From contig URBY01000002.1 of the NCBI GenBank assembly GCA_900546245.1, positions 1 to 63,528 of the forward strand: 63,528 nt of DNA, written 5' to 3'. The notes under the pieces were generated by a model. The model had not been told where the DNA came from, did not search any database, and saw only the letters and a list, made by a program, of their open reading frames with translations. The DNA is from an uncultured Mycoplasmatota bacterium (GTDB taxonomy: Bacteria > Bacillota_I > Bacilli_A > RF39 > UBA660). The number at the start of each line of letters is the position of its first letter. The stretch's first letter is position 1. Shown here piece by piece: positions 51,857 to 60,247 of this stretch. A program made the translations under genes and the position numbers.

Positions 51857-53611
51857 GTGAAAAAGCAAAATTTTCTAAAAATAAGTCTAAAGGGTACTTT
51901 TGTTTATATAATACTTGTAATTGTATTAAGTATTATTTATTCTAAATTAGTTGTAATTATACCAAAATTTGTAGAATATGCTCTTGATGGTGTAATATAT
52001 AAAAATGAAAGTGTAATTCCTAGCTATATATCTTGTTTTTTCTATAATGATTCGTGGCAATCAAAAATATTAGTATTAACAATTTTTTTAATTTTAATTA
52101 ATGCATGTATTTTTTTTGTTTCATATATAAAAGGTAAAACAGGAACAATATTTAATTTAAAGATAAATGAAAATATTAAGCAATCAGTTTTAAACCATAT
52201 TCCAAATATTGAATATTTAAATTACAGTAAAATAAAAAAATCAGATATTACTCAAAGAGTTAATAATGATGCTGAAGTTTATTCAGATTTTTTTAATTCT
52301 ATAATTAGTCTATTTTTAGATACACTTTTTATAATTGGATTTTCAATTAATGAAATATTAAAACTAAGTTCTTTAATTGGAGTATTTATATTTGTAATAT
52401 GCTTATTAATTATATTATTATCATTATGGTATTTTAAAATTTCTAAACCATTAGTCGAAGACATTGTTGATAAAAATGAAATTGTAATAAAAAAAACAAC
52501 TAATTCAATTATAAATTCTAAAATGTTAAAAGCTTTTAATAGACAAGATGATGAGAAATTAGAATTTAAAAAGGATAATGATCAATATAAGATGAATGAT
52601 ATAAAATTAGCAAAAATTAATGTAATATATGGTATTACTACACATACATTAAGAAATTTTAAAGAACCATTTATTTTACTTGTTGGTGGGATTCTAGTAG
52701 TTAAAGGAGATTTAACATTAGTTGGTGTTATGTTATTGATTACTTATTCAACGCAAATAACTACTTATATTTATAATTCAGTAGTAAAATTGCAAAATTT
52801 AAATAATTTTTTGGTAGCTTATAAAAAATTAAATAGCTTGATGAATGTTATTGAAGAAGATAATAGTAAAAAATTAAAAATACTAGATGGAAATATTATT
52901 TTTAAAGATGTTTCAATTATTATTAATAACAAAATTTATCTTAAAAATTTAAATTTTGAATTAAAGAAAAACGAGAATATTGCAATTATAGGGGATAATG
53001 GTAGTGGAAAAACTTTGATTGCTAAAACTTTATTAGGTTTTTATAATTATACTGGAAATATTTATATCGGTAATACAAATATTAAAGAAGTTAATCAAAA
53101 GTCTATTAGAAAATATGTAGGAATTGTATTACAAGATACTTATATCTTTAATGATTCAATAAAAAATAATATTAATGTAACAAATAAAAATTTGACAGAT
53201 GATGATATTACTAGATTGTGTAAAATATCTTGTTTAGGAAAAGATATTGAAGAATTTGATGATAAATATAATCATATTCTTGAAAATAATGGAAGTAATA
53301 TTTCAGGAGGTCAAAAACAAAGAATTGCCATAGCTCGTACATTAGCAATGGATACTGAATATATTATTTTTGATGATTCTTTATCAAAATTGGATAACGC
53401 TACTAAATTAGAAATATTAAACAATTTAATTGAAATGAATAAAGGAACAATTATTATTTCACATGATAGAAATGTAGTAGAAAAATGTAGCCATGTATTA
53501 TTTATTGATAATAACAATGTTATTTATGATACTCATTCAAATTTACTTAAAAATCCAAATTATAGTAAGCTTATTGATGTAGATGATAACGTTATATTAG
53601 AGGAGGATTAA
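51857..53611 (+). CDS. ABC exporter subunit 1A (degenerate-site half)
   Basis: A half-transporter of 584 residues: six membrane helices (about 10-320) and a nucleotide-binding domain. The start is GTG at 51857 after GGTGAT. Walker A is GDNGSGKT (379-386). The signature ISGGQKQR is intact near 483. The Walker B end is FDD, so the catalytic Glu is Asp (507). It pairs with the next gene, 1 base downstream, as in BmrCD-type heterodimers: this half has the defective Walker B, the other a defective signature, and both belong to the same non-hydrolysing site. Substrate unknown; drug or peptide are options. Confidence 0.9.
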   Translation: MKKQNFLKISLKGTFVYIILVIVLSIIYSKLVVIIPKFVEYALDGVIYKNESVIPSYISCFFYNDSWQSKILVLTIFLILINACIFFVSYIKGKTGTIFNLKINENIKQSVLNHIPNIEYLNYSKIKKSDITQRVNNDAEVYSDFFNSIISLFLDTLFIIGFSINEILKLSSLIGVFIFVICLLIILLSLWYFKISKPLVEDIVDKNEIVIKKTTNSIINSKMLKAFNRQDDEKLEFKKDNDQYKMNDIKLAKINVIYGITTHTLRNFKEPFILLVGGILVVKGDLTLVGVMLLITYSTQITTYIYNSVVKLQNLNNFLVAYKKLNSLMNVIEEDNSKKLKILDGNIIFKDVSIIINNKIYLKNLNFELKKNENIAIIGDNGSGKTLIAKTLLGFYNYTGNIYIGNTNIKEVNQKSIRKYVGIVLQDTYIFNDSIKNNINVTNKNLTDDDITRLCKISCLGKDIEEFDDKYNHILENNGSNISGGQKQRIAIARTLAMDTEYIIFDDSLSKLDNATKLEILNNLIEMNKGTIIISHDRNVVEKCSHVLFIDNNNVIYDTHSNLLKNPNYSKLIDVDDNVILEED

Positions 53612-53612
53612 T

Positions 53613-55316
53613 ATGTTAAAAAGTATTTATAATAATTACAAAAAGCAAGCAAGAAATACTGCTATTGGATGGTTCCTAACTAGTATAATGGTGGTTATTT
53701 TTATAAGTTTTACTATTGTAATGGTTGAATATGCAATTCCAAGTAAAAATATAAAGCTAATAATAATATTATCTATTATATATTTTTGTGTAAATATTTT
53801 CAGGGCGATTACTACTTTTTTTGAAGATATAAATAGTGAATCTTTTATAAAGGAATTGGAAGCAGATTATAGAGAAAAAATATATTTTAAAATCCAAGAT
53901 TTAAAAGAGAGTGAACTTGATCAAATTAAAACAGGAGAAGTTTTGGAAAATATATTAAATGATACAAAAGAAATGGCAAGATTTTATAGTAATGGAGTAG
54001 TACGCTCTTACTGTGGTGGTATTGTAAGACTTTTAGGAACAATTTTTATATTAATGTATTTAAATGTTCCGATAATGATTGTAGCACTTTTTATTTATAT
54101 TTTAGGTTTTATAATTACATATGTATTTAATAAAAAATCTATTGAATATATAAAATTAAAAAGAAAAATTAATGCTAAAATCTTGAATTGGTCTAATGAT
54201 CAAATATATGGATTTTCAACTATAAAGACTTTATTAATTGAAAGCCAAAGAATGAAAGAATTGTCTGAATTAATTAAAGAATATAATGATGTTACAAATA
54301 AATTAGAAAAAAATATTAGAACTTATACATATTTATATGAATTTATTATTTCATTTATTATTGTATTTAATGTATGCTATGGTAGTATTGGAGTAGTAAA
54401 TGGTTTAATTTCTTATGGGGCACTTACAGTTTTAGTAAGATATATTTCAAGCCCAGAAACATATGCTAAATGGGTTATAGAAGGATTTCAGATTAGAAAT
54501 TTGGGTAGAATATCCTATAACAAAATAATGGATTTGTTAAACAGAGAAGAAGAAAATATTAAAATAGGAGAAGAAATAGATGCTATAAAAAAAATAAAGT
54601 TTAATAATGTTGACTTTAGTTATGACAATAAAAATAAGATTTTAACAAAAATTAATATTGAAGCTAATAAAGGAGACAAGATTGCATTAATAGGAAAAAC
54701 TGGGTGTGGTAAAACAAGTCTAGTAAATTTAATATGTAGGTTTTATGATTTAAGTAGTGGAGAGATTCTAATTAATGAAAAGAATTATAAAAACTATAGT
54801 TTAGAAAGTTTAAGATCTAAAATAGGGTACATAATGCAAAATGTTGTTATTTTTGATGGAACAATATTAGATAACATAAATTATGTTAATAATGATGTAA
54901 GTAGAGAAGAAATAATTAATATTTGTAAGAAACTGAAAATACATGACAAAATAATAAATCTAGAAAATGGATATGATACATTTATTACTTCTGATACTGA
55001 TTTGTTATCAACAGGAGAAAAGCAATTATTAAATTTTGCTAGAGTAATGGTAGAAGATCCCGAAATAATAATTTTGGATGAAGCAACGGCATCGTTAAGT
55101 TATAAATCTGAAATGTTAATTAGAAATGCTATAGATGAAATAACTAAAAATAAAATTTCATTTATAATTGCACATAGATTATCCACAATTAAAGAATGTT
55201 CTCAAATTTTATATCTTGATAAGGGTAAAATTGTTGAGCAAGGAACCCATAAAGAATTAATTAATGAGAAAGGTAGTTATTTCAAACTTTTAACAGAGGA
55301 TAGTAAAGTTAAATAG
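53613..55316 (+). CDS. ABC exporter subunit 1B (catalytic half)
   Basis: A half-transporter of 567 residues with six N-terminal membrane helices. The Walker A GKTGCGKT is at 361-368. The signature reads LSTGEKQ (about 465), deviating from LSGGQ, while Walker B is the full ILDEATAS and the H-loop is IIAHRLSTI. This complements the partner: its Walker A/B with the partner's normal signature form the working site. GAGGAGG before the ATG lies in the partner's end. The gene is followed by an amidase remnant. Confidence 0.9.
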   Translation: MLKSIYNNYKKQARNTAIGWFLTSIMVVIFISFTIVMVEYAIPSKNIKLIIILSIIYFCVNIFRAITTFFEDINSESFIKELEADYREKIYFKIQDLKESELDQIKTGEVLENILNDTKEMARFYSNGVVRSYCGGIVRLLGTIFILMYLNVPIMIVALFIYILGFIITYVFNKKSIEYIKLKRKINAKILNWSNDQIYGFSTIKTLLIESQRMKELSELIKEYNDVTNKLEKNIRTYTYLYEFIISFIIVFNVCYGSIGVVNGLISYGALTVLVRYISSPETYAKWVIEGFQIRNLGRISYNKIMDLLNREEENIKIGEEIDAIKKIKFNNVDFSYDNKNKILTKINIEANKGDKIALIGKTGCGKTSLVNLICRFYDLSSGEILINEKNYKNYSLESLRSKIGYIMQNVVIFDGTILDNINYVNNDVSREEIINICKKLKIHDKIINLENGYDTFITSDTDLLSTGEKQLLNFARVMVEDPEIIILDEATASLSYKSEMLIRNAIDEITKNKISFIIAHRLSTIKECSQILYLDKGKIVEQGTHKELINEKGSYFKLLTEDSKVK

Positions 55317-55509
55317 ATAATTAATGAGTTAGAAAACCGAAAAAATTCATTAAAATTAAAGACAATTAAATATGTTTTTAATATTATAGATTTTGGTATG
55401 AGTTATTATATATTATTGTAATAGTTTATCTATCTAAAAAATTTATATTTAAGTTAAAAACAATAACACATTTGGGTATTTATCATAAAATAATTTGAGG
55501 AGAGATTTT
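55317..55509. other. AT-rich gap before the amidase remnant
   Basis: About 190 bases of AT-rich DNA without a convincing ORF or hairpin. GAGGAGAG at about 55497 serves the remnant that follows. Confidence 0.5.
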
Positions 55510-55681
55510 ATGAATAATAATGTGAAGATTGTTGTAGATGCAGGACATGGAGGATACTGAAAAATCCAAAAATTATGAAATGACTATAAATGTTAGTAAA
55601 TACAAGGATTTAAGGTACTTTGTTAAAGAAAGTATCTTTTTATTATATATTGATTTAAAAAATAAAAAAATTATAGTATAA
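55510..55681 (+). pseudogene. Remnant of an N-acetylmuramoyl-L-alanine amidase
   Basis: ATG at 55510 gives NNNVKIVVDAGHGGY and then stops. VVDAGHGG is the first zinc motif of Amidase_3 wall hydrolases. In another frame DTEKSKNYEMTINVSKY follows, like the helix that comes next in the family, then the sequence no longer matches and runs to a stop at 55681. It is clearly only the front of the gene, frameshifted and cut off. It may mark the edge of an insertion. Confidence 0.65.
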
Positions 55682-55704
55682 TGTTATTATTGTGAGGTGA
55701 GCAG

Positions 55705-56403
55705 ATGAAAGAAATATATTGTGATGAAAGTAGACAGGATTTATTTTTTAATGAAAATTCAATAACTGATAATAATAAATATATCTTTATTGGTGGTATT
55801 ATGATAAACAAGGATAATCGTAACAAAATTAAAAAAGAAATCAATGATTTAAAAGAAAAGTATAGCTTAAATAAAAAGACAGAATTGAAATGGAATAGAG
55901 TGACTACTAAATATATTAACTTATACAAAGAAATTATAGATGTTTATATTAACAATGATATTAATTTTAGAACTATAAGTATTGATTCTAGTAAGTTGAA
56001 TTTAAAGAAATATCACAAAGATAATCCCGAACTTGGTTTTTATAAATTTTATTATCAATTGTTGAATCATTGGTTAAATAACAAAGATAAATTTATGATA
56101 TATACAGATATAAAAACTTATAGTGATCCTAATGTGTTGAATGATTTAAAAAGATGTTTGAATAACAGAGAGCATCTTAATAGTGTTGAAAAAATATATG
56201 CTATTGAATCACATGAATCTGTATTTTTGCAACTAGAAGATATATTAATGGGAGCAACTGCTTACAAAAAAAATTATGGATATGATGGCAAGTCAAATGC
56301 TAAAGTAGAACTTGTGAAATATTTGGAAGAAAAATTAGGACATCCTTTATTACCAACACCTAAAAATGCATCAAAGTATAATTGGTTTGAAATTTGGCTA
56401 TAA
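55705..56403 (+). CDS. DUF3800 family protein
   Basis: A 232-residue protein with the DUF3800 features: the opening EIYCDESRQD (the acidic YxDES-type pair), FIGGIMINK, KKTELKWNRVTTKY, and IYTDIKTY. The family has an RNase H-like look and is common in prophages and defence-rich regions, but no function is established. AGGTGAG precedes the start. The stop overlaps the start codon of the next gene (TAATG), so the two are coupled. Confidence 0.85.
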   Translation: MKEIYCDESRQDLFFNENSITDNNKYIFIGGIMINKDNRNKIKKEINDLKEKYSLNKKTELKWNRVTTKYINLYKEIIDVYINNDINFRTISIDSSKLNLKKYHKDNPELGFYKFYYQLLNHWLNNKDKFMIYTDIKTYSDPNVLNDLKRCLNNREHLNSVEKIYAIESHESVFLQLEDILMGATAYKKNYGYDGKSNAKVELVKYLEEKLGHPLLPTPKNASKYNWFEIWL

Positions 56404-56834
56404 TGAGTAAAATTCCTGAATTAGTACATTTATCAACGATAGATGAATATAAAAGACATTTTGTTGATAAGTATTGTAAAAAAGAATTAAAAACATTTGA
56501 TGGCATTAGTGTTAAATTTTATGAAGACCAATTTGAACATGCATTTTATGAATCTTCAAATAAAAAGAAAAGAAATAAAGATGTTTTTTCAATAGATAGA
56601 GCAACTAGAATAGATTGGATAGAATATGTATTAAAAAATCCTAAAGCAGAATTGCATTTAGGTTGGGATAGAGATAAGAAAGTATATAATAAGGACAGAC
56701 GAGTTGCAATAATTAGTCCAGAAGATTATGTAGTAATAATAAGATTAAATGGTAATAATAAAGCAAAATTTATAACTGCATATTATGCTGATAATTCAGC
56801 GTGTGAAATAAGAAAAATGCCGTTATGGCAATAA
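56403..56834 (+). CDS. Small phage-type protein coupled to DUF3800 (nuclease-like, uncertain)
   Basis: A 143-residue protein. I recognise the shape of a short family from phages and mobile DNA: RIDWIEYVLKNPKAELHLGWDRDKK, then VAIISPEDYVVIIRL, and KAKFITAYYADNS. Some relatives are placed with the barnase-EndoU-ColicinE5/D-RelE (PBECR) type toxins. I do not see proven catalytic residues, so a nuclease role is speculation. Its ATG overlaps the stop of the DUF3800 gene by one base, with no ribosome site of its own in the spacer. A terminator follows. Confidence 0.6.
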   Translation: MSKIPELVHLSTIDEYKRHFVDKYCKKELKTFDGISVKFYEDQFEHAFYESSNKKKRNKDVFSIDRATRIDWIEYVLKNPKAELHLGWDRDKKVYNKDRRVAIISPEDYVVIIRLNGNNKAKFITAYYADNSACEIRKMPLWQ

Positions 56835-56858
56835 CCTTAATTTTTGTTAAGGTTTTTA
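56832..56858 (+). terminator. Terminator after the DUF3800 pair
   Basis: An 8-bp stem (AACCTTAA with TTAAGGTT) is followed by a T-run. Directly after it lies the end of a minus-strand RNA. Confidence 0.85.
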
Positions 56859-56865
56859 TTTGCAT

Positions 56866-56940
56866 AAAAAAACCATTGCTTACTGGCGCAACGGTTAAAG
56901 CCTCTATAAGTCCCAGACTATAAGTAAAGGACTAATAATG
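56866..56940 (-). ncRNA. Candidate small RNA on the minus strand, next to mobV
   Basis: Minus-strand promoter: TTGACA (plus 56970-56975), 17-base spacer, TATTAT (56947-56952). An RNA of about 75 nt would start near 56940. It has a first hairpin AGTCC/GGACT (56909-56913 with 56929-56933) and then a 9-bp terminator stem (56871-56879 with 56888-56896). The central pair of that stem is a G-U pair in the minus RNA but an A-C mismatch in the plus RNA, and the T-run is on the minus side. No ORF fits. Function unknown. Confidence 0.65.
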
Positions 56941-56946
56941 ATGAAT

Positions 56947-57117
56947 ATAATACATCAACAAAAACTATTTGTCAAGATTTATTCATCAATATATATTATT
57001 CTTATCTTCAATAAAAATATACCATATTATTAAAAAAAATTCAATAAAAGTGAAAAAAATTGCAAAAAAAGTGAAAAATTTTACATTTTTCATAATTTTA
57101 GAAAGAGAGGATGATAT
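56947..57117. promoter_or_regulatory. Upstream region of the relaxase gene
   Basis: Between the small RNA promoter and mobV there is an AT-rich region with a repeated GTGAAAAA (two copies near 57048 and 57071) and AAAGAGAGG before the relaxase start. MobV origins of transfer normally lie just before the mob gene, so oriT is expected here, but I cannot pick the nick site. No ORF. Confidence 0.4.
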
Positions 57118-58410
57118 ATGAATTTAAATTATGCAATATTTAGAAGTGAACCAATTATGACTATTCCTGATTTAGCACAAATAGGTTCACATAATAAAAG
57201 GGAAAAGAAAGCATATAATTCTAACCATGATATAAAACAAGAATTAAGTAAAAATAATATTGAATTAGTACCCTTAACAGAAAAATATGTTAAGGGTTTT
57301 TATAACCTTACAAATGAATATAGAAAGCAACATGAAGAAAAACAAAAAATAGAAAGAAGTGATAGAAAAAAGACTTTTAATCAAATGCTTAATAAATCTA
57401 GAAATGTAGTTGCTGATGAATTATTATTTACTGCAACTTCAGAGTTTTTTAAAGAAATGACAATTGATGATATTAAAGATTGGGCAAATACATGTATGGA
57501 ATTTGTTTATAATGATTTAGGATATACCAAAGAGCAAGTTCTTCATAGTGTAGTTCATTTAGATGAAAAAACACCACATATTCATTGTGTTGTTGTTCCA
57601 TTAGTTAAGAAGTTTGATAATAGAACTAATACCGAAAGATACACTATAACTAAAAAAGAATATATAAAAGATAAAATACACTTATCACAATTACAAGATA
57701 TGTACCACAAAAGATTAGTGGATAAAGGTTATGATTTAGAAAGAGGTATTAAGGGTAGTGATAATCAAAATATTAATATCAAACAATATAAACAAATGAC
57801 TAAAAAAATAAATCATAGTTTGAATGTAAGAAATGAAAAATTTGATAGTGCTATGAATGAATTAGAAGAAAATATGAAATCAAATAAGAATACTATTTTT
57901 GATAAAGAATATGTAAAAGTAAAAAGAGAAACTTTTGAGAGTATGAATAAAGTTATTGATGAATCAAAAAAGGTAAGAGAAATCCAACCTAAATTACAGA
58001 CTATTTTTAATGAAGTTGAAAATTATGATAATAGTTATAAATCATTAGAAAAAGAAAATAAAAAATATGCTAAAGAGGTAAATATATTAGAAAAAGAAAA
58101 TAAAGAATTAAGACAAGAAAATAATAGTTTAATTTATAGATTAAATTATCTATTTGAATTATTAAAGAAATTTTTAAGAAAATTATTACAAAGAGGAAAT
58201 GATTATACTAGAGACGAAACAGCTAAAATTGTTCAAGAATGTTATGATGAAAAAGAATTTGATATGAATGATGTTGTTAGTATTTCTAGAGGGACAACTA
58301 AACAAGATGAATTGTTTGAGTATATAGAAGCACCTGATTATTTAAAATCTAGAATTAAAGATTATGATAAATCCGAAAAAGCTAAAGATGATTATGAAAT
58401 AAGTTTATAG
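57118..58410 (+). CDS. MobV-family relaxase (Mob/Pre)
   Basis: Nicks and binds oriT to start plasmid or element mobilisation. The 430-residue product has an N-terminal relaxase domain with the HNKREKK block (His 25) and the metal motif HLDEKTPHIH at 147-156. A long coiled coil (about 270-345, heavy in Lys/Glu/Asn) and a short helical tail (to 430) follow. The start ATG at 57118 has GAGAGG upstream. It is not part of the ABC transcript that begins 74 bases later at a GTG. The gene marks this region as mobilisable. Confidence 0.93.
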   Translation: MNLNYAIFRSEPIMTIPDLAQIGSHNKREKKAYNSNHDIKQELSKNNIELVPLTEKYVKGFYNLTNEYRKQHEEKQKIERSDRKKTFNQMLNKSRNVVADELLFTATSEFFKEMTIDDIKDWANTCMEFVYNDLGYTKEQVLHSVVHLDEKTPHIHCVVVPLVKKFDNRTNTERYTITKKEYIKDKIHLSQLQDMYHKRLVDKGYDLERGIKGSDNQNINIKQYKQMTKKINHSLNVRNEKFDSAMNELEENMKSNKNTIFDKEYVKVKRETFESMNKVIDESKKVREIQPKLQTIFNEVENYDNSYKSLEKENKKYAKEVNILEKENKELRQENNSLIYRLNYLFELLKKFLRKLLQRGNDYTRDETAKIVQECYDEKEFDMNDVVSISRGTTKQDELFEYIEAPDYLKSRIKDYDKSEKAKDDYEISL

Positions 58411-58483
58411 CAGACATCTACCGAAATATAGAAAAATTTGATATAATATATTAAAGAATTAATATGCTTTAGGAAGTGATTGT

Positions 58484-60247
58484 GTGAAGTCATTTAGATT
58501 GATTATAAAAAGTTTTAAAAATACAAAATTTAGAATTGTCTTATATGTTCTATTTAGTTTAATTATTGCATATTTAACAACTCTTATACCTGTAATAATT
58601 CAATATTTTTTAGATGTGTTGTTAAATCAAAGTGTTTCTAATGTTATAATTGAAAAAATTATTAGTATTTTTAGTAATAAATTATCATTTATACCTGCAA
58701 TGTGTTTATTACTTTTATTAGTTAAATTTATTCTTACATTTATAACTTATTTAAGAACAATAATTAAAAATAAAATAATCCAAGAGTTTCAATTTAATAT
58801 TAAACAAACATTGTTTTATCACATTCAAAACTTAACGTATCAAGATTTTTATAAAAAGTCATTAGCAGATTTAGTACAAAATATGGCAGATGATGTAAAA
58901 GATATTGTAACATTTATTGATAAACAATTAACTTATATCTTAGATATTATATTAATATTGGTATTTGCTATTATACAATTATCTGGATTAGATATTCGAT
59001 TATCATCAATTATGATAGTATCTGCTATAATTATGATTTTATTATCTATCTGGTTATTTAGAAAATCAAGGCCGATTGTTAAAGAAAGAATAGAGGCAAG
59101 AAGAAATTTGTATGATAAGATAGATGATAATTATTCAAATATTAAATTTATTAAAGTTAATAATCTACAAGAAGAAGAGATAAAAAGATTTGAAGAAGTT
59201 AATGAAAATAATTTTCTTACAAATAAGAAAAAGGTTGTTACTGATTCGATTTATAATATGACAGTAGCAAATATAACTAAAATACAAAATCCATTTATAT
59301 TTATTTTAGGAACATATTTATATATTAAAGGTATTATATCTGTGGGTAGTATTTATGTTACAATTAGTTATTCAAATAAAATTGGTAGAGGGTTTCAATC
59401 ATTTGGTGAAATGTTTGAATATATAAATACATTTGCAATCGCTTATACAAGGTTAAATGAATTATTAAACTTAACATTAGAAGAGAAAGAAAACAATATA
59501 AAAATAACTAATTCAAAAATAGTATTTAAAGATGCAAGTATTATTGTAAATGATAAAAAAATACTTACTAATTTGAATTTTAGTATTGAGCCAAATGAAA
59601 AAATTATGATAGTTGGTGCAACTGGTAGTGGGAAGTCAATTTTAGCAAAAACACTTGTTGGTTTTTATGATTATGAAGGTAGTATTACTATTGGTGGTTA
59701 TGAAGTAAAAAATCTAAATAAGAAAAATATAAGGGATACCATTTGTTTATTACTACAAGATTCTTATCTATTTTCTAAAACTATTGCGGAAAATATAAAA
59801 ATATTGATGCCTTATATGTCGGATGAAGAAATGATAACTCTATCAAAAGAATTTGCTTTTCATGATGATGTGGAGAAATTTAATAAAAAATATGAAAGTA
59901 TGCTTGGTAAAAATGGTTTAACTCTATCCAAAGGTCAACGACAAAGATTAGTTTTAATAAGAGCTTTTACGAAGTTAAAACCAATAATGATATTTGATGA
60001 TTCTTTTAGTGCTATTGACAGGATAAATAAAAAGACTATTATCGATAATTTAATGAGCAGTAATAATGATAATTGTACAAAAATTTTTATTACACATAAT
60101 GTAAGTTTGGCTCCACAATTTAAAAAAATATTATTCATAGATGATGGGAAAGCATATTTTACTACTCATGAAGAATTATTAAATAATAATAATTATAAAA
60201 AATTATATGAATTAAGTTTAAATAATATAGGTGATGATTATGCTTAA
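58484..60247 (+). CDS. ABC exporter subunit 2A (degenerate-site half)
   Basis: A half-transporter of 587 residues that matches subunit 1A in layout and start type (GTG). Six N-terminal helices are followed by a nucleotide-binding domain with Walker A GATGSGKS, signature LSKGQRQR and Walker B ending FDDSFSAID, again with Asp in place of the catalytic Glu. GGAAGTGAT precedes the start. Its stop overlaps the next gene. It is the second copy in the window, separated from the first by the DUF3800 pair and mobV. Confidence 0.9.
   Translation: MKSFRLIIKSFKNTKFRIVLYVLFSLIIAYLTTLIPVIIQYFLDVLLNQSVSNVIIEKIISIFSNKLSFIPAMCLLLLLVKFILTFITYLRTIIKNKIIQEFQFNIKQTLFYHIQNLTYQDFYKKSLADLVQNMADDVKDIVTFIDKQLTYILDIILILVFAIIQLSGLDIRLSSIMIVSAIIMILLSIWLFRKSRPIVKERIEARRNLYDKIDDNYSNIKFIKVNNLQEEEIKRFEEVNENNFLTNKKKVVTDSIYNMTVANITKIQNPFIFILGTYLYIKGIISVGSIYVTISYSNKIGRGFQSFGEMFEYINTFAIAYTRLNELLNLTLEEKENNIKITNSKIVFKDASIIVNDKKILTNLNFSIEPNEKIMIVGATGSGKSILAKTLVGFYDYEGSITIGGYEVKNLNKKNIRDTICLLLQDSYLFSKTIAENIKILMPYMSDEEMITLSKEFAFHDDVEKFNKKYESMLGKNGLTLSKGQRQRLVLIRAFTKLKPIMIFDDSFSAIDRINKKTIIDNLMSSNNDNCTKIFITHNVSLAPQFKKILFIDDGKAYFTTHEELLNNNNYKKLYELSLNNIGDDYA

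Noticed and set aside
56866..56940. Type III toxin-antitoxin RNA
   Set aside because: Type III antitoxins have tandem repeats before a terminator and a ToxN-like toxin next door; neither is visible here.
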